Program-made: the position numbers and the translations under genes
NCBI GenBank assembly: GCA_027485915.1
Contig: JAIXQA010000075.1
Span: 62,001 to 126,000, forward strand
Source: Alphaproteobacteria bacterium
GTDB taxonomy: Bacteria > Pseudomonadota > Alphaproteobacteria > Caulobacterales > Aquidulcibacteraceae
Direction: 5' to 3'
DNA: 64,000 nucleotides
Part shown: positions 42,998 through 51,014 of the stretch, one piece after another
Numbering within the stretch: position 1 is the first letter of the stretch
How the letters are laid out: every line of letters begins with the position of its first letter
The notes under the pieces: generated by a model
What the model was told of the DNA's origin: nothing
Seen by the model: the letters and a program-made list of their open reading frames with translations, nothing else
The model's database searches: none

Positions 42998-43266
42998 GAG
43001 TTCGATCCTTAAAGCTCTTCACCCACAAGACGGTTTAGGTGAATTCCACCAGTTTAACAGCCCTGCTAAGAGGTTGCGACTTCACACAACCACAAGCGCA
43101 TCAAGCGATGAAAGTCCGCCACACCAGCCAAGGCGTTGTTGCGCTTGCATGATGTGCACGCAAGGAGTCAACCTTGGCTCCGGCCTCAAATCAACCTGAA
43201 CTTGCCAGACGGCAGGCGAATGGCCCCGGATTTTGCGAGGCGTCCAGCAGCAATCGGGCAATTTCT

Positions 43267-43941
43267 CTAGAAGCCTTTGAAAACAGCAATTTCGTCTAAA
43301 GGTGCGCGCTCTGTCCGCAGCTGATTGATGGGCGCGTCCTTGTCTTCATAGCCGAGTGCTAAGCCGCAATAGATAATTTCGTTGTCGGGCAGGCCGAAAT
43401 GTGTGGCGAGGCTTTGGCGCACCATGCCCCAGGCTTCTTGCATACAGGTTGCAAGGCCCCGCTCTTCAGCGACCAAGCAGATGGTCTGCATCAACATGCC
43501 CATATGGGCCCATTGGCCATGCCCCATCGAGCGATCGATCACAAAAAAGATGGCCACAGGCGCACCAAAGAACTGATAGTTGCGCGACATCTGACCCAGA
43601 CGACCCAATTTGTCTTCCCGCGGGATTCCAAGAATTTGGTACATGTCTTCCCCGACCTTATAGCGCCGCGAGCGGTGGGGTTCTTTGACTTCGGCTGGAT
43701 AGATTGGGAATTCACCGGCCTCGCCACGTGGATTTTCATTCAACGCCTTTTGCGCCAACTTTACCACGGCATCACGTTCTTCCCCGGCGAGCACAATCAT
43801 TTTCCAAGGTTGTAAATTGCCCCCAGAAGGCGCCGCGCGGGCAATGTCCAACAGCGCGCGAACTTCTTCTAAGGGAACTGGATCCGGTTTAAAGGCGCGC
43901 ACAGATTTGCGTTGCTTCACAGCGGTTTCGACATTCATCAT
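43267..43941 (-). CDS. Nitroreductase family flavoprotein
   Basis: This 224-residue FMN-dependent protein has the N-terminal RKSVRAFKPDPVP (FMN phosphate-binding Arg), ARAAPSGGNLQPWKMIVL, MLMQTICLVAEERGLATC and the C-terminal IYCGLALGYEDKDAPINQL. This matches the nitroreductase/oxidoreductase family; substrate could be a quinone, nitroaromatic or halogenated compound. AGGA lies five bases before the ATG pair. Confidence 0.92.
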   Translation of the reverse strand: MMNVETAVKQRKSVRAFKPDPVPLEEVRALLDIARAAPSGGNLQPWKMIVLAGEERDAVVKLAQKALNENPRGEAGEFPIYPAEVKEPHRSRRYKVGEDMYQILGIPREDKLGRLGQMSRNYQFFGAPVAIFFVIDRSMGHGQWAHMGMLMQTICLVAEERGLATCMQEAWGMVRQSLATHFGLPDNEIIYCGLALGYEDKDAPINQLRTERAPLDEIAVFKGF

Positions 43942-44018
43942 CTTATTCCTGAGCTGATATTTTCATCAAGACTAAGGCCAAATACCATCGAAGAGCAAGC
44001 TACTCGATTTGTGGGTCC

Positions 44019-44354
44019 TTAGACTGAGAAGCTAACGCCGCAGCCACAGGATGATTTTGCATTGGGATTGCGGATTTTAAAGGACGACCCAATTAGATCG
44101 TCTACCCAATCGATCTCAGCGCCTTCCAAAAAGGGCAGTGAGACTTGGTCGACCGCAACTTTTGCTGCGCCCTTTTCGATGATAATATCATCTTCGCCCG
44201 GACTTTCGGCAAAACCAAACTCATATTGAAAGCCAGAGCAGCCCCCGCCATTGACCGCTACCCGGAACAGAGCTGCACCGGGTTCGGTGGCAATAAGGTG
44301 TCCAATTTTCGCCGCTGCGGCATCTGAAACAGAAAAACCTGACTGCATGAGCAT
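44019..44354 (-). CDS. erpA: A-type iron-sulfur carrier protein (ErpA/IscA family)
   Basis: This 111-residue A-type carrier has the three ligand cysteines: one in NGGGCSGFQYEFGF and two in SSCGCGVSFSV at the C-terminus. It receives Fe-S clusters from the SUF/ISC machinery and delivers them to apoproteins. Start 44354 (MLMQSGFSV) is preferred to a longer frame that has no family match. It is divergent from dgt with 111 bases between, a conserved pairing in alphaproteobacteria. Confidence 0.92.
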   Translation of the reverse strand: MLMQSGFSVSDAAAAKIGHLIATEPGAALFRVAVNGGGCSGFQYEFGFAESPGEDDIIIEKGAAKVAVDQVSLPFLEGAEIDWVDDLIGSSFKIRNPNAKSSCGCGVSFSV

Positions 44355-44465
44355 AAGCCTATCTTTGTTTAAGGGCGCAAAAAGACAGCTTGAAGGCCAA
44401 GCTGTTTTCTTTTCCGTCAACTTTATCCCTATATGGGGGAGAAACTTGTTTTGAGGAAGACCCTG

Positions 44466-45647
44466 ATGCCTGTCCTAACGCGCCCAGCGCCTTTCGCCGC
44501 CGATCCAGCACAGTCGCGCGGCAGACGTTGGCAGGAGCTGGAAAGCAAAACCCGCTCGCCCTTTGAGCGGGATCGCGACCGGATCATTCACTCAACAGCC
44601 TTCCGCCGCCTCAAAGGCAAGACACAAGTCTTCGTTGCCCATGAGGGCGATCACTTTCGCACGCGTCTCACCCATTCCTTGGAAGTTGCCCAGATTGCGC
44701 GATCTGTGTCACGCCGACTTGGCCTGAATGAGGACTTAGCCGAAGCCTGTGCCTTGGCCCATGATTTGGGACACCCGCCCTTTGGCCATACCGGTGAACA
44801 TGCACTCGATGATTGTATGAAGCCGTGGGGTGGTTTTGACCACAACGCCCAGACCTTGCGTGTGCTGACCCGTCTTGAACGCCGCTATCCAAGTTTTGAC
44901 GGCCTGAATCTCACGTGGGAAACCTTGGAGGGCACTGTCAAGCACAATGGCCCGATGTTGGCCAAGGCCGAGGCGCTTGAAACATTGGCACCTGTCTGGC
45001 AGGACTTGAATGCTGAATTTGATATGGGGCTGACAACATTTGCCTCAGCCGAAGCCCAAGTTGCCGCCGTCGCAGATGACATTGCCTATAATAACCACGA
45101 TATTGACGATGCGCTGAGTGGTGGGATTTTTAGCGACACAGAATTATGTGACAGCGTACCTTTGGTACGCGCTGTCTATGATGAAGCAGGCCGTGACTAT
45201 CCAAATCTAGACCTTGGTCGGTTGCGTGGCGAAGTCATTCGTCGGCTTATTGGGATTTGGGTGAATGACCTTGTCACAGAAAGCGAAAGACGGATCGCGC
45301 TCCATAAGCCCCAATCTGTTGATGAAGTTCGGGCCTTGCCTCAGGCGCTGGTTGGATTTTCTGACGAGATGATCGCGAAAGCCGCGACTTTGCGTGAATT
45401 CCTTTACGCAAAAATGTACCGCCATTGGCGGATGAATCGCTCGCGCAGCCAAGCCAGGCGAATCGTTCGTGAATTGTTCGACGTTTTTCTAGCTGAGCCT
45501 GATACTTTGCCGCCCGTTTGGTTGCATCTCCACAGCAAAGATTCCACGAAGACAGCGCGGCTTGTTTGCGATTACATCGCTGGAATGACTGATGATTTTG
45601 CGATTGATGAACATCGCAGGCTCTTCAATCTTGACCGCACCTTGTAA
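44466..45647 (+). CDS. dgt: Deoxyguanosinetriphosphate triphosphohydrolase-like protein
   Basis: This 393-residue HD-domain protein has the metal site His...His-Asp...Asp: FRTRLTHSLEVAQIAR, ALAHDLGHPPFGHTGEHALD and VADDIAYNNHDIDDAL. It hydrolyses dNTPs to nucleoside and triphosphate. ATG 44466 with GAGGAAG seven bases upstream is preferred to ATG 44433. In Caulobacter relatives argS normally follows directly; here the next gene is the SPOR protein. Confidence 0.94.
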   Translation: MPVLTRPAPFAADPAQSRGRRWQELESKTRSPFERDRDRIIHSTAFRRLKGKTQVFVAHEGDHFRTRLTHSLEVAQIARSVSRRLGLNEDLAEACALAHDLGHPPFGHTGEHALDDCMKPWGGFDHNAQTLRVLTRLERRYPSFDGLNLTWETLEGTVKHNGPMLAKAEALETLAPVWQDLNAEFDMGLTTFASAEAQVAAVADDIAYNNHDIDDALSGGIFSDTELCDSVPLVRAVYDEAGRDYPNLDLGRLRGEVIRRLIGIWVNDLVTESERRIALHKPQSVDEVRALPQALVGFSDEMIAKAATLREFLYAKMYRHWRMNRSRSQARRIVRELFDVFLAEPDTLPPVWLHLHSKDSTKTARLVCDYIAGMTDDFAIDEHRRLFNLDRTL

Positions 45648-45714
45648 CAAGGGGCTGGCGCCGACTTAATTGAGAGTTACAAGAAACTTTCTTTTATGTC
45701 TGGAGTAGATTCGC

Positions 45715-46572
45715 ATGGCCAACCGGGATCGTGATTCCTTTGACGATTACGACACTGATGATCAAGATGATGGGTTCTTGACCTTTGACGCGCGCGAAGA
45801 AGAAGAAGATCGCAGTCGTGGTCCATTGATCATTGTTGGCATTGTGGCGGTGCTTGCCTTGATCGGCGTCGTTTTTTGGCAAGTCTATCAATCCAGCCGC
45901 GAGCCCGGTGAAACCCCGCAAGTCGCGGCAGACACTGGATCCTTTAAAGCAGCAGGCGATAGCGCAGCGACCGCTCCTGTCGTCGGCTCTGATCTAGACA
46001 AAGGTGTGTTTGACGCCGCCAGCGGTGCTTCTGCACCGGCCTTGGACGTCCAGCCTGCCAGCCCGGCAGAGGCACCCATGTTGACCGATGGAAGTGCAGC
46101 ACCATCCGCCGTTGCGCCAGTGCCAACGCCTGCACCGGTAAAAGCTGCGCCGCCAACCCAAGTTGCAGCCGCAACAAAGCCGGCCGCCACGCCACCAGCC
46201 ACCAAACCAGCCGCAGCGCCAGCACCAACGCCAAAACCAGCCCCCGCGGTCACAAAAGCCCCAGCGCCAGTTCCTGTCCCCGTCAAGGTTGCGGCCCCGA
46301 CAGCGCCAAAGGTTGAGCCTGCAGCCTCGGCTGGTGCTGGCTTAGCCGCACAATTGGGTTCGTTCAAGGACAAGGCCTCTGCCGACGCGGCTTTGGCGCG
46401 TTTCCGAGCTTCTGGTCTGTCCGGTCCGGTGTCCATCGTCGCCGCCGACCTCGGTGCAAAGGGAACTTGGTACCGGATTCGCGCGACTGGCTTTGAATCC
46501 CGGTCGGAAGTAGAAGTCTTCTGCGGCAAGGCCCGCAGTGCCGGTGCTCAATGCATCCCAGCGTCGCGCTAA
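45715..46572 (+). CDS. SPOR-domain membrane protein
   Basis: This 285-residue protein has an acidic cytoplasmic N-terminus (DRDSFDDYDTDDQDDG), one membrane helix at about residues 38-58, a long Ala/Pro/Lys-rich periplasmic linker (about 65-205) and a C-terminal SPOR domain (GLAAQLGSFKDKASADAALARFRAS... GTWYRIRATGF). SPOR domains bind denuded septal peptidoglycan, so it probably acts at the division site. It lies 23 bases upstream of nagZ, consistent with a cell-wall operon. Confidence 0.9.
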   Translation: MANRDRDSFDDYDTDDQDDGFLTFDAREEEEDRSRGPLIIVGIVAVLALIGVVFWQVYQSSREPGETPQVAADTGSFKAAGDSAATAPVVGSDLDKGVFDAASGASAPALDVQPASPAEAPMLTDGSAAPSAVAPVPTPAPVKAAPPTQVAAATKPAATPPATKPAAAPAPTPKPAPAVTKAPAPVPVPVKVAAPTAPKVEPAASAGAGLAAQLGSFKDKASADAALARFRASGLSGPVSIVAADLGAKGTWYRIRATGFESRSEVEVFCGKARSAGAQCIPASR

Positions 46573-46595
46573 GATGAGGTTTGGGCGACCTTAAT

Positions 46596-47654
46596 ATGCC
46601 AGTCGCCTGCATCATAGATGTGGCAGGACCGGTTCTGACCGTGCAGGAGCGGCGGATGTTTTCCGCCCGGGACCCGTGGGCCTTCATCCTGTTTGGCCGC
46701 TCCTGTGAAACGCCAGCCCAAATCAGGGCCCTGTGCGAAGATTTGCGCGATAGCGTTGGACGGGCCTGCCTGATCTTCATCGATCAAGAAGGCGGGCGCG
46801 TCCAAAGGCTTGCCCCGCCCATTTGGCCCCGTCTCCCCGCCTTGTCCTTTTATGGCAGGCTCTGGCAAGAAAATTCGAGCCACGCTTTAGAGGCTTGCCG
46901 CTTGCACCACCAGATCATGGGGCAAATGTTGCTAGATGTCGGGATTGATGCCAATTGTGCACCTTGCCTAGATTTACGTTTGGAAGGGGCAAGTGGTGCA
47001 ATTGGCGACCGGGCTTTGTCGGCTGATCCTGCGTGTGTGGCAGAGTTAGGCCGGGCCGGACTGGCTGGCTTGCAGTCCGCAGGTGTGGCTGGCGTATTAA
47101 AGCATATGCCCGGCCAAGGACGTGCGGTTTTGGATAGTCATGAAGCCTTGCCGCATATTGGCTCTTCAAAAGACGTGCTGGAACAAGATCTCCTGCCATT
47201 CCACGCCAATCAGTCTGCACCCATGGGCATGATAGGCCATGTTGTGTTTGACGCGATCGACCCAGACATGCCGGCCAGTCAGTCCGCAATTGTTGTCCAA
47301 AACTGGATACGCGCGGCCATGGGGTTTGACGGCTTGTTAATGACCGATGACTTGACCATGAAAGCCCTAGATCAACCTGATGAGATAAAGGCTGCGCGTG
47401 CGTTTGAGGCCGGGATCGACATCGCCATGCGATGTCACGGCACCTTGGAGGAGCGCGATGCCTTTCTAAGCCTATGCCCAAGCCTTTCCGGCTCAAGTCT
47501 CGAGCGGGCTCAGCGCGCGGAAATCTATGCCCCAAGACCTGTTGCTGCGCTGGATCCAGACGAATTATGGGCCCGCTTTTCGGAATTGACGGGATGGGAG
47601 CGGGCATTGACGTTATCCATTGCGCCGGATCCGACCCGGAAGGCGTGGGCGTAA
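46596..47654 (+). CDS. nagZ: Beta-N-acetylglucosaminidase NagZ (GH3)
   Basis: This 352-residue cytoplasmic GH3 enzyme has FIDQEGGRVQRL, NCAPCLDL, LKHMPGQGRAVLDSHEALP (the GH3 KHxPGxG loop with the Asp-His dyad in DSH) and nucleophile Asp in LLMTDDLTMKAL. It removes GlcNAc from anhydromuropeptides during cell-wall recycling. The usual KHFPGHG is KHMPGQG here. ATG 46596 is preferred; TTG 46581 is closer to a TGAGGT. The gene is followed one base later by scpA. Confidence 0.93.
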   Translation: MPVACIIDVAGPVLTVQERRMFSARDPWAFILFGRSCETPAQIRALCEDLRDSVGRACLIFIDQEGGRVQRLAPPIWPRLPALSFYGRLWQENSSHALEACRLHHQIMGQMLLDVGIDANCAPCLDLRLEGASGAIGDRALSADPACVAELGRAGLAGLQSAGVAGVLKHMPGQGRAVLDSHEALPHIGSSKDVLEQDLLPFHANQSAPMGMIGHVVFDAIDPDMPASQSAIVVQNWIRAAMGFDGLLMTDDLTMKALDQPDEIKAARAFEAGIDIAMRCHGTLEERDAFLSLCPSLSGSSLERAQRAEIYAPRPVAALDPDELWARFSELTGWERALTLSIAPDPTRKAWA

Positions 47655-47655
47655 G

Positions 47656-48456
47656 ATGGCCAGTGATGACGTCCTTGAAGCCGCCCTGCGCGGTGTTGGT
47701 GAAAGCGACCTAGCCTTTAGTGTCGATCTTGATGGCTATGAAGGCCCGTTGCATGTTTTGTTGCGATTGGCCCGTGACCAAAAGGTGGACTTACGACGTT
47801 TGTCTATCCTCAAATTAGCTGAACAATATCTCGAGTTTGTGGCGGCAGCCAGGTCGGCGCGAATTGATTTAGCGGCAGATTATTTAGTTATGGCCTCTTG
47901 GTTGGCCTATTTGAAATCCCGGCTGTTGTTACCGCGCAAAGAGCGCCCGGCGGGTGAAGAGCCTGTTGAAGATATTGCGGCCCACTTAGCTTGGCGCTTG
48001 GCACGCTTGGATGCCATGCGCGCTTCGGCAGAAGCCCTGTACCAGCGTCCACAGCAGGATTTAGACTTTTTTACGCGTGGCGCGCCGGAAGAGACCGCCG
48101 TCACCGAAATCCCTTTGTGGGAAGCAACCGTACTCGATTTATTGCGGGCCTATGCGGACCAACGTGTACGCGGAGTGGAACCCAAGCACGAGGTAAAGGC
48201 TTGGCCCGTTTATTCACTTGACGATGCGCGCAAGCGGTTAGAGCGCCTGATGCCACGCGCAAAAGACTGGCAAGCCTTAGGTGAGTTCGCGCCGCCCGTG
48301 ACAACTTTTGTGAAAGAGCCACCCAGTGCAGCGTCGCGCTATGCCAGCCTCTTGGCAGCCAGCCTTGAGCTCGCCAAACAAGGTAAGCTTGCCGTCCGGC
48401 AATTGGAGCATTATGCGCCCCTCTATGTGAAGGCCGGGCCGGAGACTTTGGTGTAA
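47656..48456 (+). CDS. scpA: Segregation and condensation protein A (kleisin)
   Basis: This 266-residue kleisin has the N-terminal SMC-neck-binding helices (DGYEGPLHVLLRLARDQKVDLRRLSILKLAEQYL), YLVMASWLAYLKSRLLLP, and a C-terminal winged helix. It bridges the SMC dimer with ScpB in chromosome organisation. It starts one base after nagZ and its stop shares a base with the scpB ATG. Confidence 0.95.
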   Translation: MASDDVLEAALRGVGESDLAFSVDLDGYEGPLHVLLRLARDQKVDLRRLSILKLAEQYLEFVAAARSARIDLAADYLVMASWLAYLKSRLLLPRKERPAGEEPVEDIAAHLAWRLARLDAMRASAEALYQRPQQDLDFFTRGAPEETAVTEIPLWEATVLDLLRAYADQRVRGVEPKHEVKAWPVYSLDDARKRLERLMPRAKDWQALGEFAPPVTTFVKEPPSAASRYASLLAASLELAKQGKLAVRQLEHYAPLYVKAGPETLV

Positions 48457-49223
48457 TGCAAGCAGATGACGAGAGCCGCGACGACCGCACCTCGCCTGAG
48501 GCGATAGCCGCTGCCGTGCGCAGCTTGGCGCGCGCCAAGCCAGAGCTTGATCTTGTCGATCGTGCGGATTTGTCTGTCGATCCTGCCCCCGATGTTGATC
48601 GCATGGTTGAGGCGCTGCTGTTTGCGAGCGCAGAGCCCGTGCGGGCCTCGGCTATTGCTGCCCGCTTGCCAGAAGGGGCGGATGTAGGTGGCGCATTGGC
48701 TCGATTGAAACGGCGATATGTCGGCCGCGGGGTAATTCTGGTGGAAGTGGCCGGCGGGTGGCGGTTCCAGACAGCACCTGATTTGGCCTTCCTGATGGAA
48801 GAACGGCGAGAAGAGCCACGCAAATTGTCAAAGGCTGCCCTCGAAACCTTGGCTATCATCGCTTATCACCAGCCTTGCACCCGTTCAGACATTGAAGAAG
48901 TTCGCGGTGTTGGTGTCGGACGCGGGACTTTGGATCTTCTGATGGAAATTGGTTGGGTAAGGGCAGGGGCGCGGAGGCAATCCCCCGGCAAGCCCTTGAC
49001 CTATCGTACCACGCGGGAGTTTCTGGCCCACTTCAACCTCGCCAGTCTCGAAGATTTACCCGGTAAGGCCGATTTGCAAGCGCAGGGTTTGCTCGATGCG
49101 CGCCTGCCGCCCGATTTTGAGGTGCCCCGCCCCATTTCTGCCCAAGATGGCGATGATGATAGCAGTTATGAGGCACTGGATGGCGATGACATTGCCTTCA
49201 CGCAGGATTTCTTTGAACCTTAA
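48456..49223 (+). CDS. scpB: Segregation and condensation protein B
   Basis: This 255-residue protein has two winged-helix domains: VEALLFASAEPVRASAIAARLPEGADV and the conserved LSKAALETLAIIAYHQPCTRSDIEEVRGVG, then TYRTTREFLAHF. It pairs with ScpA. It has acidic N- and C-terminal extensions (about 45 residues each). TAATG overlap with scpA indicates translational coupling. Confidence 0.95.
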   Translation: MQADDESRDDRTSPEAIAAAVRSLARAKPELDLVDRADLSVDPAPDVDRMVEALLFASAEPVRASAIAARLPEGADVGGALARLKRRYVGRGVILVEVAGGWRFQTAPDLAFLMEERREEPRKLSKAALETLAIIAYHQPCTRSDIEEVRGVGVGRGTLDLLMEIGWVRAGARRQSPGKPLTYRTTREFLAHFNLASLEDLPGKADLQAQGLLDARLPPDFEVPRPISAQDGDDDSSYEALDGDDIAFTQDFFEP

Positions 49224-49377
49224 AGAAATTTCCGCTTTAATATGTACCCGTCAATCTCTCGCGGATATCACGTTTGTCTGAGAGCTTGCAGGAAGTGACT
49301 GGCAAGCGGGACCTTGGTAGATTATGTGCATCTAAGCAGCCTTGTAGTTAGGGCCGAGCAACGAAACGGAGAATAAA

Positions 49378-49608
49378 ATGGGCGGTATGAGTCTGATGCA
49401 CTGGTTGGTCGTTGCAGCCGTAGCATTGCTGGTCTTTGGCGGACGCGGTAAACTGTCTTCCATCATGAAAGACGCTGCAGAAGGCATCAAAGGCTTCCGT
49501 AAGGGCCTGGCCGATGAACCTACCGCTGCGGCTTCTGAAGCAGCTAAAGTCAATGATAGCAATACAATTGACGTGAGCCCTTCGGCTAAGTCTAAGACCG
49601 AAGCCTAA
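49378..49608 (+). CDS. tatA: Twin-arginine translocase subunit TatA
   Basis: This 76-residue protein has one short membrane helix ([17 protein letters not shown]), the hinge Gly and an amphipathic helix ([23 protein letters not shown]) with the TatA FRKG motif, then a polar tail. It forms the translocation oligomer for folded proteins such as the Tat-signal hydrolase at 36864. GGAG lies eight bases before ATG. Confidence 0.95.
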   Translation: MGGMSLMHWLVVAAVALLVFGGRGKLSSIMKDAAEGIKGFRKGLADEPTAAASEAAKVNDSNTIDVSPSAKSKTEA

Positions 49609-49653
49609 TTCGGTCTTCGACCTCTAAAAGTTTGAGGTCAGGAGTCCTCACGC

Positions 49654-50175
49654 ATGTTTGATTCCATCGGCTTTCAGGAGCTGGTCGTCATCGGCATCAT
49701 CGCATTGATGGTGGTGGGGCCGAAAGAATTGCCGCTCTTGATGCGAAAGGCTGGCCAATGGAGTGCGCGTCTGCGCGGTATGGCTGCAGACTTCCGCGCC
49801 AATTTTGATGAAATGGCACGTCAGGCGGAGTTGGATGAGTTGCGCAAAGAAGTCGAAGCGCTGCGCAATAATAACCCGCTGCAAGAGATCAAAGACGAAC
49901 TCACTAAGCCGTTTGAAACCGGCATTGATCCCTATGCGCCTGTCACCCCTTATGGTTCGGACCATCATCATCAAGTGACTGACCAAGCCCCCGTCATGGA
50001 GGCATTGCCCGCCCCAGCGGAAGGCGCTGGAGAAGCCAAACCAAAGCGCACACGCAAGCCGAAGGCTGAAGCGGATGCAGCCCCCGCGTTGATTGCGGAA
50101 ACAGAAGGTGTCGCAAAACCCAAACGGGTACGTGCTTCCCGCGCTTCTAAGACATCTGGAGCTGAAGTGGCGTGA
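49654..50175 (+). CDS. tatB: Twin-arginine translocase subunit TatB
   Basis: This 173-residue protein has the TatB start MFDSIGFQELVVIGIIALMVVGPKELPLLMRKAGQW (membrane helix, then amphipathic helix) and a long Ala/Lys/Glu C-terminal tail. It forms the Tat receptor with TatC. AGGAG is nine bases upstream. It overlaps tatC by four bases. Confidence 0.95.
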   Translation: MFDSIGFQELVVIGIIALMVVGPKELPLLMRKAGQWSARLRGMAADFRANFDEMARQAELDELRKEVEALRNNNPLQEIKDELTKPFETGIDPYAPVTPYGSDHHHQVTDQAPVMEALPAPAEGAGEAKPKRTRKPKAEADAAPALIAETEGVAKPKRVRASRASKTSGAEVA

Positions 50176-51011
50176 CCGACCTTATTCCACACCAAGATCC
50201 AGTCGATCCGCCGCTGACACCAGATGAAGCGGCCATTGAGGCGACCCGTGCGCCCTTAATGGAACATTTGATGGAATTGCGCGACTGCCTGATTTGGTGC
50301 GTTGCCGCCATCACGGTTGGTTTTTTCCTGTGCTTTGCAATTTGGCACGTCATTCTTCAATGGCTTCTGATGCCTTATGAGAATGCGGTGATTGCCGTGA
50401 AGGGGGCCGCCGCCCTGAAATCCGGCATGGGTCTAATCTATACTGCCCCGCTGGAAGCCTTTATCACGCAAATCAAGGTGGCCATGTTCGGCGGCTGCTG
50501 CCTGGCTTTCCCTGTGATTTCCTACCAGCTTTATCGCTTTGTTGCCCCAGGCCTCTACAGTCATGAGAAGCGCGCCTTTACGCCATTCCTGATCATGGCA
50601 CCGGTGTTGTTCACTTTGGGGGCTGCCATGGCTTACTTCGTGGTGATGCCGATGGTGATGCAATTTTCGCTCCGGCAAGAATTGGCACCCGCGACGGGCG
50701 GCGTTGGCGTGGTCTATCAAGGCAAGATTTCTGAATATGTCGGCACGATCACGACCCTGATCCTCGGCTTTGGCACCTGTTTCCAATTACCAGTGGTGCA
50801 ATTGCTTCTGGGGCGGGCAGGGATCGTGGATGGGCAGACCTGGTTTGAAAATGGGCGCTATGCCATTTTTGGGATTTTTGTGGTCGCAGCGATTGTCACC
50901 CCACCGGACGTAATCAGCCAGTTTTCATTGGCTATCCCCTTGATCATCCTGTATTATATGGGCGCATTCCTGGTAAAAATGGGCGATCCCAAGGATGGCA
51001 CACCCAGCTAA
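50172..51011 (+). CDS. tatC: Twin-arginine translocase subunit TatC
   Basis: This 279-residue protein has six membrane helices with conserved MEHLMELRDCLIW (signal-peptide contact) and YQLYRFVAPGLYSHEKRA; the cytoplasmic Glu and Phe residues of the family are present. It starts with GTG overlapping tatB. It is followed by the convergent rnr gene after three bases, where relatives have serS. Confidence 0.95.
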   Translation: MTDLIPHQDPVDPPLTPDEAAIEATRAPLMEHLMELRDCLIWCVAAITVGFFLCFAIWHVILQWLLMPYENAVIAVKGAAALKSGMGLIYTAPLEAFITQIKVAMFGGCCLAFPVISYQLYRFVAPGLYSHEKRAFTPFLIMAPVLFTLGAAMAYFVVMPMVMQFSLRQELAPATGGVGVVYQGKISEYVGTITTLILGFGTCFQLPVVQLLLGRAGIVDGQTWFENGRYAIFGIFVVAAIVTPPDVISQFSLAIPLIILYYMGAFLVKMGDPKDGTPS

Positions 51012-51014
51012 TAT

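Noticed and set aside
45888..46529. Minus-strand 213-codon Ala/Gly-rich frame opposite the SPOR gene
   Set aside because: Shadow of the Ala/Pro linker of the SPOR protein; no start signal.
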